Shown piece by piece: positions 1-8,810 of a stretch of 64,000 nucleotides of DNA. The notes under the pieces were generated by a model, which did not search any database, had not been told where the DNA came from, and saw nothing but the letters and a program-made list of their open reading frames with translations. A program made the translations under genes and the position numbers. Position 1 is the stretch's first letter; every line of letters starts with the position of its first letter. The stretch spans positions 1-64,000 of the forward strand of contig NZ_JAJAWG010000001.1 in assembly GCF_020531905.1 (NCBI RefSeq), given 5' to 3'. Source of the stretch: Deefgea salmonis (GTDB taxonomy: Bacteria > Pseudomonadota > Gammaproteobacteria > Burkholderiales > Chitinibacteraceae).

Positions 1-64
1 CTTGATGGGGGAAGGCTGGGATGGGGGTGTTGAGCTGCACGCCGTAGTTTCACCCTCACCCTAA

Positions 65-87
65 CCCTCTCCCATCAAGGGAGAGGG
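65..87. repeat. short palindromic intergenic repeat
   Basis: A perfect 9-bp inverted repeat (CCCTCTCCC, 5-nt loop, GGGAGAGGG) lies in the leader of nirB. It is preceded by a CCCTCACCCTAA stretch, a layout common in dispersed palindromic repeats of proteobacteria. No T-tract follows, so it is not a convincing terminator. The rest of bases 1-219 shows no gene, and I found no good FNR site (TTGAT-N4-ATCAA). Confidence 0.45.
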
Positions 88-219
88 AATGCCGCGATAC
101 TTTAGCCATGATCAATACATAATCTGAGCATCACCAATAGATGTACGGCGCTGATAGGGCGTTGTGCGCGTCGATTGTGATGGATTGAAATCATCCGATG
201 ATGGGTGTGAGGAGTAGAA

Positions 220-2760
220 ATGACGAAAACGCGGATCGTTGTCGTGGGCAACGGAATGGTGGGACACCGGTTTTTAGAAGAGCTGTGCGATAAAGGCAAT
301 GCCGCTGATTTTGAGATTACGGTGTTGTGTGCCGAATCGAGAACGGCGTATGACCGAGTGCATTTGTCGTCTTATTTTTCGCACCACACCGATGAAGATT
401 TGTCTTTGGTGAAGCCGGGCTTTTTTGAAAAAAACGGCATTCAAGTGTGCGTGGGCGAAGCAGTTAAACAAATTGATGCCCAACAAAAAGTAGTGCTGAC
501 CAATAAAGGCAAAACACTGCCGTATGACAAGCTGGTGCTGGCGACGGGCTCGTATCCGTGGGTGCCGCCGATTCAAGGCAGTGCGCATCATGAATGCTTT
601 GTGTATCGCACCATTGATGATTTGGATGCGATTGAAGACGCGGCCAAGTCGGCCAAAAGTGGCGTGGTGATTGGTGGTGGTTTATTAGGCTTGGAGGCCG
701 CAGGTGCCCTCAAAGCCTTGGGTTTGGCAACACATGTGGTTGAATATGCGCCGGTGTTGATGGCCGAACAGCTCGATCGGATGGGCGGCGAAATGTTGCG
801 CCGTAAAATTACGGCGATGGGTGTGACGGTGCATACCGGCAAAAACACCAGCGACATTCAAATGCATGGCGGGCAACATGCCGCGCATCGCTTGGTGTTT
901 GCCGATGGCAGCCATTTAGAAGCCGATGTGATTGTGTTTTCGACCGGGATTCGCCCGCAAGACAATTTGGCACGCTATAGCCAGCTTGAGGTTGCCGAGC
1001 GCGGTGGCGTGGTGATTAATGATCACTGCCAAACGTCAAACGCAGAGATTTATGCCATTGGTGAATGTGCAGCATGGCAGGGACAGTATTTTGGTCTGGT
1101 GGCGCCGGGCTACAAAATGGCGCAAGTGGCGGTCGATCATTTATTAGGTCGTGACAATGCCTTTACCGGCGCAGACATGAGCGCCAAGTTAAAATTATTG
1201 GGCGTTTCCGTCGGTAGTATTGGTGATGCGCAAGGGCGTACACCTGGTTGCCATAGCTATGTATTCCAAGACGATCAAGCTGGAATTTATAAAAAAATTG
1301 TCGTTTCAAAAGACGGCACGGCGCTACTGGGCGCGGTGCTGATTGGTGACGTGGATGATTACGGCCAATTATTGCAAATGATGCTGAACGCGATGCCGGT
1401 GCCCGAGCATCCCGACGCGTTGATTTTGCCTGCTTATGCTGGCGCCAAACCGGCATTGGGCGTGGATGCCTTGCCGGCATCCGCAGTGATTTGCTCGTGC
1501 TTTGATGTGAGTAAACAAAAAATTGCCGATGCCGTCGCGGCGGGGCATCACACGCTGGCAGCGATTAAGGCCGAAACGGGCGCAGGTACTGGCTGTGGTG
1601 GCTGTGTGCCGTTGATTAGTCAGGTGCTTAATGCTGAATTGGCGCGCAATGGCGTGGAAGTTAAAAATCATTTATGCGCGCATTTCCCGCATTCACGCCA
1701 AGATTTGTATCACCTGATTAAAGTTGCTGGCGTAAAAACCTTTGACGAGGCAATTGCCCAGTTTGGCCATGGCTACGGCTGTGAAACGTGTAAACCGACC
1801 ATTGGCTCGATTTTGGCCAGTGCTTGGGGCGATTATGTGCTGTCGCCAGCCAATACGCCGTTGCAAGACACTAATGATGTGTTCTTGGGCAATATGCAAA
1901 AAGACGGTACGTATTCGGTGATTCCACGGATGGCCGGTGGCGAGGTGACGCCCGAAGGCTTGATGGCATTGGCGGCGGTGGCTAAAGATTATGGCTTGTA
2001 TACCAAAGTCACCGGCGCGCAGCGCATTGGTTTATTTGGCGCGCACAAAGGTGATTTGCCGGCGATTTGGACGCGCTTAATTGATGCTGGGTTTGAAACC
2101 GGCCAAGCGTATGCCAAATCATTGCGGATGGTGAAAACCTGTGTCGGCAGCACTTGGTGCCGGTTTGGTGTGCAAGACAGCGTGGGCTTAGGCGTTGATC
2201 TTGAGCATCGCTACAAAGGGATTCGCACGCCGCATAAAATGAAATTTGGCGTGTCGGGCTGTACCCGCGAATGCGCTGAAGCGCAGGGTAAAGACGTCGG
2301 CATTATCGCCACGGATGCGGGTTGGAATTTGTATGTTTGCGGCAATGGCGGGATGAAGCCGCGCCATGCGGATTTACTGGCGTCGGATTTAGACCGTGAA
2401 ACCTTATTGCGCTATCTTGATCGCTTTATGATGTTTTACGTCACGACCGCCGATAAATTACAACGCACTGCCAGCTGGTTATTAAGCATGGAAGGCGGTG
2501 TGGATTATCTGCGTTCGGTGATTGTGGACGATAAGCTCGGGATTGCCGAGCAATTAGAAACCGATCTGGCGACCATCCGTAGCCAATATCAGTGCGAATG
2601 GCAAACGACGTTGAGCGATGCCAATCAATTGGCGCGTTTTTCACACTTTATTAATAGCGAAGCGCACGACCCGAATGTGCAATTTGTGCCGACGCGCGAC
2701 CAAATCCGCCCAGCACAATTGGACGAGCGTAAGGTCATTGCCATTAAGCCGATTATTTAA
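220..2760 (+). CDS. nirB: nitrite reductase (NADH) large subunit NirB
   Basis: 846-residue cytoplasmic assimilatory/detoxifying nitrite reductase large subunit, which reduces nitrite to ammonium with NADH. The order is as expected: an N-terminal FAD/NAD(P)-dependent pyridine nucleotide oxidoreductase region (first GxGxxG-like motif at residues 9-14, second near 150), a BFD-type [2Fe-2S] domain with clustered cysteines around residues 425-465, then the ferredoxin-like half and the sulfite/nitrite reductase haem-binding half. The siroheme-[4Fe-4S] signature is visible as C-x5-C (TCVGSTWC) and CTREC near residues 645-685. The length matches the family. The ATG at 220 follows a GAGGAG ribosome binding site. 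nirD follows 85 bases downstream on the same strand. No nitrate reductase or transporter gene is in the window. Confidence 0.95.
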   Translation: MTKTRIVVVGNGMVGHRFLEELCDKGNAADFEITVLCAESRTAYDRVHLSSYFSHHTDEDLSLVKPGFFEKNGIQVCVGEAVKQIDAQQKVVLTNKGKTLPYDKLVLATGSYPWVPPIQGSAHHECFVYRTIDDLDAIEDAAKSAKSGVVIGGGLLGLEAAGALKALGLATHVVEYAPVLMAEQLDRMGGEMLRRKITAMGVTVHTGKNTSDIQMHGGQHAAHRLVFADGSHLEADVIVFSTGIRPQDNLARYSQLEVAERGGVVINDHCQTSNAEIYAIGECAAWQGQYFGLVAPGYKMAQVAVDHLLGRDNAFTGADMSAKLKLLGVSVGSIGDAQGRTPGCHSYVFQDDQAGIYKKIVVSKDGTALLGAVLIGDVDDYGQLLQMMLNAMPVPEHPDALILPAYAGAKPALGVDALPASAVICSCFDVSKQKIADAVAAGHHTLAAIKAETGAGTGCGGCVPLISQVLNAELARNGVEVKNHLCAHFPHSRQDLYHLIKVAGVKTFDEAIAQFGHGYGCETCKPTIGSILASAWGDYVLSPANTPLQDTNDVFLGNMQKDGTYSVIPRMAGGEVTPEGLMALAAVAKDYGLYTKVTGAQRIGLFGAHKGDLPAIWTRLIDAGFETGQAYAKSLRMVKTCVGSTWCRFGVQDSVGLGVDLEHRYKGIRTPHKMKFGVSGCTRECAEAQGKDVGIIATDAGWNLYVCGNGGMKPRHADLLASDLDRETLLRYLDRFMMFYVTTADKLQRTASWLLSMEGGVDYLRSVIVDDKLGIAEQLETDLATIRSQYQCEWQTTLSDANQLARFSHFINSEAHDPNVQFVPTRDQIRPAQLDERKVIAIKPII

Positions 2761-2781
2761 GGTACATCTCGCTCAGCAGCG

Positions 2782-2813
2782 GGGCGTCGATGCCAAAGTT
2801 GGATTTGACGCCC
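2782..2813 (+). other. hairpin between nirB and nirD
   Basis: GGGCGTC (2782-2788) pairs perfectly with GACGCCC (2807-2813) across an 18-nt loop in the nirB-nirD gap. The surrounding CTCGCT/GCGAG sequences could extend the structure. There is no T-run, so it is more likely an mRNA processing or stability element than a terminator. The function is inferred. Confidence 0.35.
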
Positions 2814-2845
2814 TCGCTCTGCTTGGCGAGCGTAAGGAGATAACA

Positions 2846-3169
2846 ATGAATTGGAATGCAGTGTGTGATTTGAATGCCATTATTCCCGGTACTGGGGTGT
2901 GCGCTTTAGTGGGCGAGCGGCAGGTGGCGATTTTTCGGCCTTATGCCGATGCGCAAGTGTTTGCGTTGGATAATATTGACCCGTTTGCTGGGGCGAGCGT
3001 GTTATCGCGTGGTTTGACGGTTGAACACGACGGCGAGCTATGGGTGGCCAGTCCATTGAAAAAACAACGTTTTCGTTTGCGCGATGGTGTTTGCTATGAA
3101 AGTACCGAGCGCTCAATCGAAAGCTTTGCCGTCCGTGTGGTTGGCCAGCAGGTAGAAGTACAAATCTAA
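2846..3169 (+). CDS. nirD: nitrite reductase (NADH) small subunit NirD
   Basis: 107-residue Rieske-fold small subunit of the NADH-dependent nitrite reductase, partner of NirB. The conserved GVCALVG...VAIFR start and the ASPLKKQRF...DG segment fit NirD. As is usual for NirD, the Rieske Cys/His ligands are absent, so no Fe-S cluster is expected. The frame is open upstream, but the ATG at 2846 is chosen because it has a strong AAGGAG site at 2834-2839 and gives the family's usual ~105-residue length. It forms an operon with nirB and ends in a clear terminator. Confidence 0.92.
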   Translation: MNWNAVCDLNAIIPGTGVCALVGERQVAIFRPYADAQVFALDNIDPFAGASVLSRGLTVEHDGELWVASPLKKQRFRLRDGVCYESTERSIESFAVRVVGQQVEVQI

Positions 3170-3185
3170 GTTTGATACAGCCCAT

Positions 3186-3226
3186 AAAAACCGCCGTGCG
3201 ATTGAGTTCGCCCGGCGGTTTTTTTT
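3186..3226. terminator. bidirectional rho-independent terminator, nirD / ABM gene
   Basis: CCGCCG (3191-3196) and CGGCGG (3213-3218) form a GC-rich stem flanked by A5 on the left and T8 on the right. It can end transcription of nirBD and of the converging gene, whose stop codon lies inside the T-run. Confidence 0.85.
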
Positions 3227-3557
3227 AGGCGATCACTTGGTGGTAGGTTTCCACCTGATACGACTCAACCCATTGCGGCATGATGTGGTGGAAATAATGT
3301 TGAATGGCCGGCTTGGCGCAATGCTGCTCAAAGGCGGCAAGGTCGACAAATTTTTCGACAAAAGTCATCCGGCGCGGCTCATCGCGGCTGACATTGAGCT
3401 CGTAACGAATGCAGCCCGCTTCGCGGCGTGTATCGGCAATCAGGTCAGCCAAGGCGGCTAGTAGCTCGGTTTGATGGCCTTCTTTAGCCAGAAAGCTCGC
3501 CACACACACCAGTTGCTGTGCGTTGACGACATAATTGGTTTCAGTTGAGTTAGACAT
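3225..3557 (-). CDS. antibiotic biosynthesis monooxygenase (ABM) domain protein, YgiN-like
   Basis: 110-residue single-domain protein of the dimeric alpha+beta barrel ABM family (putative quinol monooxygenases such as YgiN). The hallmark segments are a first strand VCVASFLAKEG, then EAGCIRYELNVS, the strand MTFVEKFVD with the following helix AFEQHC, and a C-terminal HYFHHIMPQW segment. These proteins usually act on quinols or reactive carbonyls without a metal or flavin, but the substrate cannot be read from sequence. It is a lone gene convergent with nirBD. The same fold also contains haem-degrading and non-enzymatic members. Confidence 0.8.
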   Translation of the reverse strand: MSNSTETNYVVNAQQLVCVASFLAKEGHQTELLAALADLIADTRREAGCIRYELNVSRDEPRRMTFVEKFVDLAAFEQHCAKPAIQHYFHHIMPQWVESYQVETYHQVIA

Positions 3558-3667
3558 GGCTATTTATGTGGTGGATTTGAATCTACGCATTGTACGCATA
3601 CGGTGCAATCACGGCCAATCCGCTGCGTTCTCGCTGTAGACCGGATATGGGTATTTCACGCTAGGCT

Positions 3668-4141
3668 TTATATCGAATCGATCCCATCGCTATACCCATC
3701 AAATTCATCGGCTTCGCCAACGACTTGGTAAATCACATTCAGGCTAAATCCTCGGCTGGCGAGGTAGCGTAGTTGTTTGCAACGCGCTTGATGGTCAACG
3801 GGGGCGGCGTTGAATTTTTTTTGCCAAACTTGCCGCGCGGTGTCGATTTCATTGTCGATGGCTTGCAATAGGGCGCTGGCGATCAGCTCGGCGTTGACGC
3901 CTTTTTCTTGCAGTTCATGCCGTAATCTTTGCTGGCCATAGCGCTGGCTGCGAAAGTAAACCCATTGCTCGGCAAAGCGTGCGTCCGATTGCCAGCCGCG
4001 TTCAATAAAGTCATCGAGCACGGCGTTAATTTCTTCAGCGCTGACGTCGGAATAGGCGAGCGCTAATTTTTGCGCTAGCTCTTGTCGGGAATGGTCGCGC
4101 CGGCCAAGGTATTGCAGCGCTTTATTGCGAATTGAAACCAT
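3668..4141 (-). CDS. recX: recombination regulatory protein RecX
   Basis: 157-residue RecX, a cytoplasmic modulator of RecA filaments. It is made of helical repeats: an ALQYLGRRDHSRQEL first repeat, the DDFIERGWQSDARFAEQWVYFR segment, and RYGQQRLRHELQEKG, which is the most conserved stretch of the family. The C-terminal repeat (CKQLRYLASRGFS) is intact. It follows recA on the same strand, the standard arrangement. A hairpin terminator sits between the two, so recX is probably expressed by read-through at lower levels than recA, as described in other bacteria. Confidence 0.93.
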   Translation of the reverse strand: MVSIRNKALQYLGRRDHSRQELAQKLALAYSDVSAEEINAVLDDFIERGWQSDARFAEQWVYFRSQRYGQQRLRHELQEKGVNAELIASALLQAIDNEIDTARQVWQKKFNAAPVDHQARCKQLRYLASRGFSLNVIYQVVGEADEFDGYSDGIDSI

Positions 4142-4173
4142 GATGTACTCTTAATCGGATCGGCTGGCGCGCT

Positions 4174-4211
4174 AAAAACAACAGCCCCACCCAAGAGTGA
4201 GGCTGTTTTGG
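4174..4211 (-). terminator. attenuating terminator between recA and recX
   Basis: On the minus strand AACAGCC...GGCTGTT forms a stem followed by GTTTTTAGC. It lies directly after the recA stop and before recX, which suits partial termination between the two genes. Confidence 0.75.
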
Positions 4212-4227
4212 CGTGCTTGCGGTGCGT

Positions 4228-5268
4228 TTATTCGCCTTGTTCGTCGCCTTTATCCATTTCGATCGGCAGTGGTGCGCCGCTGAGTTTTTCTCTGACTTTG
4301 CGGGCAATTTCATCGGCCACTTCAGGATTGTCTTTCAGGTATTGACGTGAATTTTCCAAACCTTGGCCAATTTTATTGCCGCCGTAGCTATACCAAGCAC
4401 CCGATTTTTCAACGATTTTATGCGTTACGCCTTGCTCGATAATTTCACCTTCACGGGAAATCCCTTCGCCATACATGATGTCAAAGGTGATGACGCGAAA
4501 TGGTGGGGCTACTTTGTTTTTAGCGACTTTCACTTTGGTTTGGTTACCAATGATGTCTTCGCCTTTTTTGACTGCGCCAATCCGGCGGATGTCGAGACGA
4601 ACTGAAGCATAAAATTTCAGTGCATTACCACCGGTGGTGGTTTCAGGGCTTTGGCCGGGCATCATATTGCCGATTTTCATCCGCAATTGGTTAATGAAAA
4701 TCACTAAAGTATTGGTGCGCTTGATATTGCCAGTCAGCTTACGCAGTGCTTGGCTCATTAAGCGCGCTTGCAGGCCAACGTGCACATCGCCCATTTCGCC
4801 TTCGATTTCGGCTTTCGGGGTGAGGGCAGCCACCGAGTCGATGACGATGATATCCACGCCACCTGAACGGACCAGCATGTCACAAATTTCGAGACCTTGC
4901 TCGCCAGTGTCGGGCTGAGAGATCAGCATGTCCGAAACATTCACGCCGAGTTTTTGAGCGTAGATTGGATCGAGTGCGTTTTCGGCGTCGATGTAGGCGG
5001 CAACGCCGCCGAGTTTTTGTACTTCAGCCACAACATGCAAGCACAACGTGGTTTTACCCGATGATTCTGGGCCAAAAATTTCGACGATGCGACCACGCGG
5101 TAAACCGCCAACGCCCAATGCTAAGTCAAGACCGAGTGAACCCGTTGAAACGACTTGCAGATCACTTTCAATTTGATTGTCGCCCATTTTCATGATGGCG
5201 CCTTTACCAAACTGACGTTCGATTTGCGCTAATGCGGCAGTGAGCGCTTTGCTTTTATTGTCGTCCAT
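4228..5268 (-). CDS. recA: recombinase RecA
   Basis: 346-residue RecA, the ATP-dependent strand-exchange protein and SOS co-protease. The Walker A motif GPESSGKTT lies near residues 66-74, the Walker B strand [10 protein letters not shown] near 140, loop L2 with [15 protein letters not shown] near 210, and the acidic C-terminal tail ([10 protein letters not shown]) is present. The start [13 protein letters not shown] matches the canonical N-terminus. Upstream are a promoter (TTGCAA / TATAAT, 16-bp spacer) and an AGAAC-N4-GTTCT palindrome inside that spacer. recX follows downstream. Confidence 0.98.
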   Translation of the reverse strand: MDDNKSKALTAALAQIERQFGKGAIMKMGDNQIESDLQVVSTGSLGLDLALGVGGLPRGRIVEIFGPESSGKTTLCLHVVAEVQKLGGVAAYIDAENALDPIYAQKLGVNVSDMLISQPDTGEQGLEICDMLVRSGGVDIIVIDSVAALTPKAEIEGEMGDVHVGLQARLMSQALRKLTGNIKRTNTLVIFINQLRMKIGNMMPGQSPETTTGGNALKFYASVRLDIRRIGAVKKGEDIIGNQTKVKVAKNKVAPPFRVITFDIMYGEGISREGEIIEQGVTHKIVEKSGAWYSYGGNKIGQGLENSRQYLKDNPEVADEIARKVREKLSGAPLPIEMDKGDEQGE

Positions 5269-5303
5269 GAAGTGGTTCCCAGTGAATTAGATTGAGTTGG
5301 CTT

Positions 5304-5331
5304 ATTATAGAACAATCGTTCTTTTTTGCAA
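5304..5331 (-). promoter_or_regulatory. recA promoter with operator-like palindrome in the spacer
   Basis: Read on the minus strand, TTGCAA (5331-5326) and TATAAT (5309-5304) are 16 bases apart. The spacer is filled by the inverted repeat AGAAC-N4-GTTCT (5309-5322), about 40 bases before the recA start. Its position makes it the likely SOS operator. It resembles the GAAC-N4-GTTC LexA box known from Bacillus rather than the CTGT-N8-ACAG box usual in beta- and gammaproteobacteria. Confidence 0.7.
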
Positions 5332-5347
5332 GTGTTCTGTGCGTGAT

Positions 5348-7192
5348 TTATGCCGACTGTGCACTGCGGCTGTCTGGCAACGTAAAATAAAAGGTCGCGC
5401 CTTCGCCCAGATTGGACTTAACCCACAGATGGCCGTTATGCCGGCTGATAATGCGTTGCACCACGGTGAGGCCAATGCCAGAGCTACGCAATTCGTGTTG
5501 CGAGCGAAAAAACGGCGTAAATAAGCGTTTGGATTGCTCGGGGTCTAGGCCAAGACCTTGGTCGGCAATATAAAACACCGGCTGTCCATTTATGGTGTCG
5601 CAGGCAAATTCAACGTGAATCGCTTGCTCTGGTTTGGCAAATTGCCAAGCGTTTTCAAAAAAATTGTACAGCGCAATGCGCATTAAGTGACGATCGGCAA
5701 AGGCCAGCATGTTGGCTTGGATGTTGAGTGTGATCTCTCGCTCAATTTGCAATAGGCTGAGTTCTTCCATAATGTCGTGGGCCATTGCACTGAGGTTGAT
5801 TTCTTCTGGTCGTAGCTCATTGCGGGAGAGTTCTTGCAGCATGAGTAAATCATCGATGCGATTACTCATGGTTTGGGTGCTGCTGCGGATGCGCAGTAGA
5901 TAATTACGGGCGTTGCCGTCGAGCTTTTCGCGGTAGTCGTCAATCAAAACTTGGCTAAAGCCATCAATTGTTTTGAGCGGTGAGCGTAAGTCTTGCGCGA
6001 TGGAGGTCATTAGAATCTCCAACTCATGGTTGACGGTAACTAAGGCGCGTGAGCGGCTTTCGACCACGTCTTCTAAATGGTGATGATAGTGCTCAAGTTG
6101 CTGTTCATTGTGCTTACGCGCTTGGATGTCAAATAAAAACCCTTGTAAGTGCGCTTGGCCATTTTGGTCTTGGCTTACTGTGGCAAAAAAATGCACCCAA
6201 ATGGCTTTGCCACTGGCCGCGAGTAATCGGCATTCAAATTCATGGGTTTGGCCGATGGCTATTTTGTCAGCAAATAGCGGGTAGGCGAGGTGTCGATCAT
6301 CGGGGTGTAGATAGTTGCTTAAAAACGCTTCGCTATACCAAACCGAGATGGGGTAGCCCAGTAGTGTTTCAGCTTGCGGCCCAACGTAAGTAAAGCGCCA
6401 TTCATCTGGGCGTGCATCCCAAGGAATAATCCGCGTTGATTCAACCAGTCGGCGAAAGCGATCTTGGCTCACCCGCAGCGCCGATTCGATCTGTTGGCGG
6501 CTAATCAGGTCGGCTTCGAGTTGCACATTTTTTTGCTCTAAAGTGCCAATCAAATCATGCAAAGCTTGCCGCGTGCTTTCTAAAGATTGCCCCAAATGCC
6601 CTAATTCATCGTGGCGACGCCAGATAAAAGCTTGATTGAGCTGCCGATCCGCCAGTTGCTGCGATTGCTCGGTGAGTTTTTTAAGCGGCCGTAAAATGCG
6701 CGAGTTCAGTAACAGTAAAATTAAAACCAAGCTGAGAACGACTTGAATGATGACGGCGAGTAAATAAATTTGTAGCTTACGTTTAATGTATTGCCGGCTG
6801 ATACCGTCTGAAAATTCGACACTGGCCACGCCAATATTAACCCCTTGCTTGATGACCGGCCGTGATAGCGAAGCGGTGTGTCCCATTTGGCGCTCGGGCT
6901 GTTTGGCTGATAAAAATCCACCGAGATTTTGATCGCTAATCTTAATGCTGACGATGCGCTGATCGCTCATTAATGAGTCAAGTAAAGGGCGGCCTGAGTC
7001 GGGTGCGAGATTCCAAAGTGGCTCTTGCATACCAAGGGCCAGTACGTCGGCAATCCGTTGCTGGTCGCGCGCGATTTGATTTTGGGCTGCTTGCTCTTCG
7101 TACTGCAGGCCGATATAGCCGGTGATGATGGCTGGCAAGCATAAACCCATCAAGATAGCGAGGATGACTGCGGTACGTAATGACAGATTCAT
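5348..7192 (-). CDS. membrane PAS sensor kinase-like protein lacking the phospho-acceptor His
   Basis: 614 residues from the chosen ATG at 7192. The open frame runs 45 codons further upstream, but only this start puts the membrane segment at the N-terminus. Order: TM1 (about 8-28), short periplasmic domain, TM2 (141-162), HAMP, coiled coil, PAS_3-type PAS (about 250-360), dimerisation helix, HATPase. The ATPase half looks intact (N-box NFFENAWQFA, G1 DQGLGLD, GIGLTVV). In the H-box, where phytochrome-type kinases read SHDLRxPL, the sequence is AQDLRSPL: codon 400 is CAA (Gln). It is therefore probably unable to autophosphorylate at the usual site. No response regulator is adjacent, and it is divergent from dadA. 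Confidence 0.85.
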   Translation of the reverse strand: MNLSLRTAVILAILMGLCLPAIITGYIGLQYEEQAAQNQIARDQQRIADVLALGMQEPLWNLAPDSGRPLLDSLMSDQRIVSIKISDQNLGGFLSAKQPERQMGHTASLSRPVIKQGVNIGVASVEFSDGISRQYIKRKLQIYLLAVIIQVVLSLVLILLLLNSRILRPLKKLTEQSQQLADRQLNQAFIWRRHDELGHLGQSLESTRQALHDLIGTLEQKNVQLEADLISRQQIESALRVSQDRFRRLVESTRIIPWDARPDEWRFTYVGPQAETLLGYPISVWYSEAFLSNYLHPDDRHLAYPLFADKIAIGQTHEFECRLLAASGKAIWVHFFATVSQDQNGQAHLQGFLFDIQARKHNEQQLEHYHHHLEDVVESRSRALVTVNHELEILMTSIAQDLRSPLKTIDGFSQVLIDDYREKLDGNARNYLLRIRSSTQTMSNRIDDLLMLQELSRNELRPEEINLSAMAHDIMEELSLLQIEREITLNIQANMLAFADRHLMRIALYNFFENAWQFAKPEQAIHVEFACDTINGQPVFYIADQGLGLDPEQSKRLFTPFFRSQHELRSSGIGLTVVQRIISRHNGHLWVKSNLGEGATFYFTLPDSRSAQSA

Positions 7193-7395
7193 TAATGCAT
7201 TTTCTATAGTTGGCTTGCTAATGTCATACAGTTTAAAGCAGCTTACGCAGATTACACATGCTTGCAGTACTTTTGCAGTGTGTCTCCAACACTTCTGCTT
7301 TTGATCTGCAACATTAAAAATGCACAATCTAACGCTGACGAACGGTGCTACAGGGCATAATGGCGGACAAATAGATCGCCTTGGGAGGATGTTCG

Positions 7396-8655
7396 ATGCG
7401 GGTCATTATTCTTGGTGCTGGTGTCATCGGCGTAACAACGGCGTGGTTTTTGGCGCAAGAAGGCCATACGGTCACGGTGATCGAGCGCGCACAAGCGCCA
7501 GCGCGTGAAACCAGCTATGCCAACGGCGGGCAGATTTCGGTGTGTCATGCCGAGCCGTGGGCCAATCCCAAAGCGCCGTGGAAAACCTTGCAATGGCTGG
7601 GCGAAGAAGACGCGCCGTTGCTATTTCGTTTAAAACTTGACTGGCATCAATGGCGCTGGGGCTTACGTTTTCTTGAGCAATGTACTCAGGCTAAAGCGAA
7701 GGCCAACTTACAAAACTTAGTGCGATTGGGCTTGTATAGCCGCGAAACATTGCAATCGGTGCGGCTGGCGACAGGAGTTGCCTATGATCAGCGCACCGAA
7801 GGGATTTTGCATTACTACACCGATAGCGCTGAGTATGAGTCAGCGATCCCCGCTGCGGCCTTAATGCGCGAAGTGGGCTTGGATCGGCAGGTCAAAACCG
7901 CCGCAGAATGTTTAGTGATTGAGCCTGCACTGGCGCAATCGCGCTATCCGATTGTGGGTGGCACGTATACGCCCAGTGATGAATCGGGCGATGCGCGAGA
8001 ATTTACCAACCAATTGGCCGAGCGCTGCTTGGCGATGGGGGTTGAGTTTCGCTACGACTGCAGTATTGAAGCCTTGGAGCGAGTCGGGGACGATGTCAAA
8101 GCGGTGCGCGTGATCAGCGAAGAAAACGGCGCTGAACGCTTGGCGGCCGATGCGATTGTGGTGTGCTTGGGGAGTTACAGCCCAATTCATTTGCGGCCTT
8201 TGGGGATTACCTTAGATATTTATCCTGCCAAGGGCTATTCAGCCACGATTCCGGTGATTGACCCGGATTATGCGCCAACGGTGAGTTTGACCGATGATGG
8301 CTATAAATTAGTTTTTTCGCGCTTAGGGAATCGTTTGCGAGTGGCCGGAACGGCTGAATTTAATGGCTATAACTTGGATTTAAACCCGATTCGCTGTAAA
8401 GCCTTGATTGAGCGCACCCGCCAAATTTTCCCTGCTGGGATGGATTATCAGGCTGCCGAATTTTGGACCGGTTTACGTCCGGCAACGCCGGGGAATCTGC
8501 CGTATATTGGCCAAACTCGATTCCCAAGTTTATGGCTCAATACCGGCCACGGCACGCTGGGCTGGACTGAATGCTGTGGTTCGGCCAAAGCCATTGCCGA
8601 TTTGATCGCCGGCCGCCAGCCCGAAGTGGATTACCCGTTTGTAAGGGGTATTTAA
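7396..8655 (+). CDS. dadA: D-amino acid dehydrogenase small subunit DadA
   Basis: 419-residue FAD-dependent D-amino acid dehydrogenase, a peripheral inner-membrane enzyme that oxidises D-amino acids (typically D-alanine) to keto acids and ammonia and passes electrons to the respiratory chain. The N-terminal FAD motif is VIILGAGVIGVTTAW. SYANGGQIS and the C-terminal GLRPATPGNLPYIGQT...NTGHGTLGWTECCGSA segment are typical of DadA. The ATG at 7396 is preceded by GGGAGGA, and an in-frame TTG at 7381 lies within that site. It is a single gene with no alanine racemase beside it, ending in a terminator shared with thyA. Confidence 0.92.
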   Translation: MRVIILGAGVIGVTTAWFLAQEGHTVTVIERAQAPARETSYANGGQISVCHAEPWANPKAPWKTLQWLGEEDAPLLFRLKLDWHQWRWGLRFLEQCTQAKAKANLQNLVRLGLYSRETLQSVRLATGVAYDQRTEGILHYYTDSAEYESAIPAAALMREVGLDRQVKTAAECLVIEPALAQSRYPIVGGTYTPSDESGDAREFTNQLAERCLAMGVEFRYDCSIEALERVGDDVKAVRVISEENGAERLAADAIVVCLGSYSPIHLRPLGITLDIYPAKGYSATIPVIDPDYAPTVSLTDDGYKLVFSRLGNRLRVAGTAEFNGYNLDLNPIRCKALIERTRQIFPAGMDYQAAEFWTGLRPATPGNLPYIGQTRFPSLWLNTGHGTLGWTECCGSAKAIADLIAGRQPEVDYPFVRGI

Positions 8656-8763
8656 CGCTGAGCATTGTTGCTTAAAGGCTAGGTGGCAATACATCCGTTA
8701 CGAAATGATGGTCAACGCGATAAAGCTGTTTTGTCGGCTGGCGTGTCTGTATTTCTAGTGCGT

Positions 8764-8797
8764 AAAAAAACCATCTCAGAAATGAGATGGTTTTTTT
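8764..8797. terminator. bidirectional terminator dadA / thyA
   Basis: CCATCTC (8771-8777) pairs with GAGATGG (8784-8790), with an A-run on the left and T7 on the right. It can serve dadA on the plus strand and the converging thyA on the minus strand. Confidence 0.9.
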
Positions 8798-8810
8798 ATT
8801 GCCGAATCAA

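Noticed and set aside
120-219. FNR-type site before nirB
   Set aside because: Several TGAT/ATCA pieces occur, but none with the TTGAT-N4-ATCAA arrangement, so no site is claimed.
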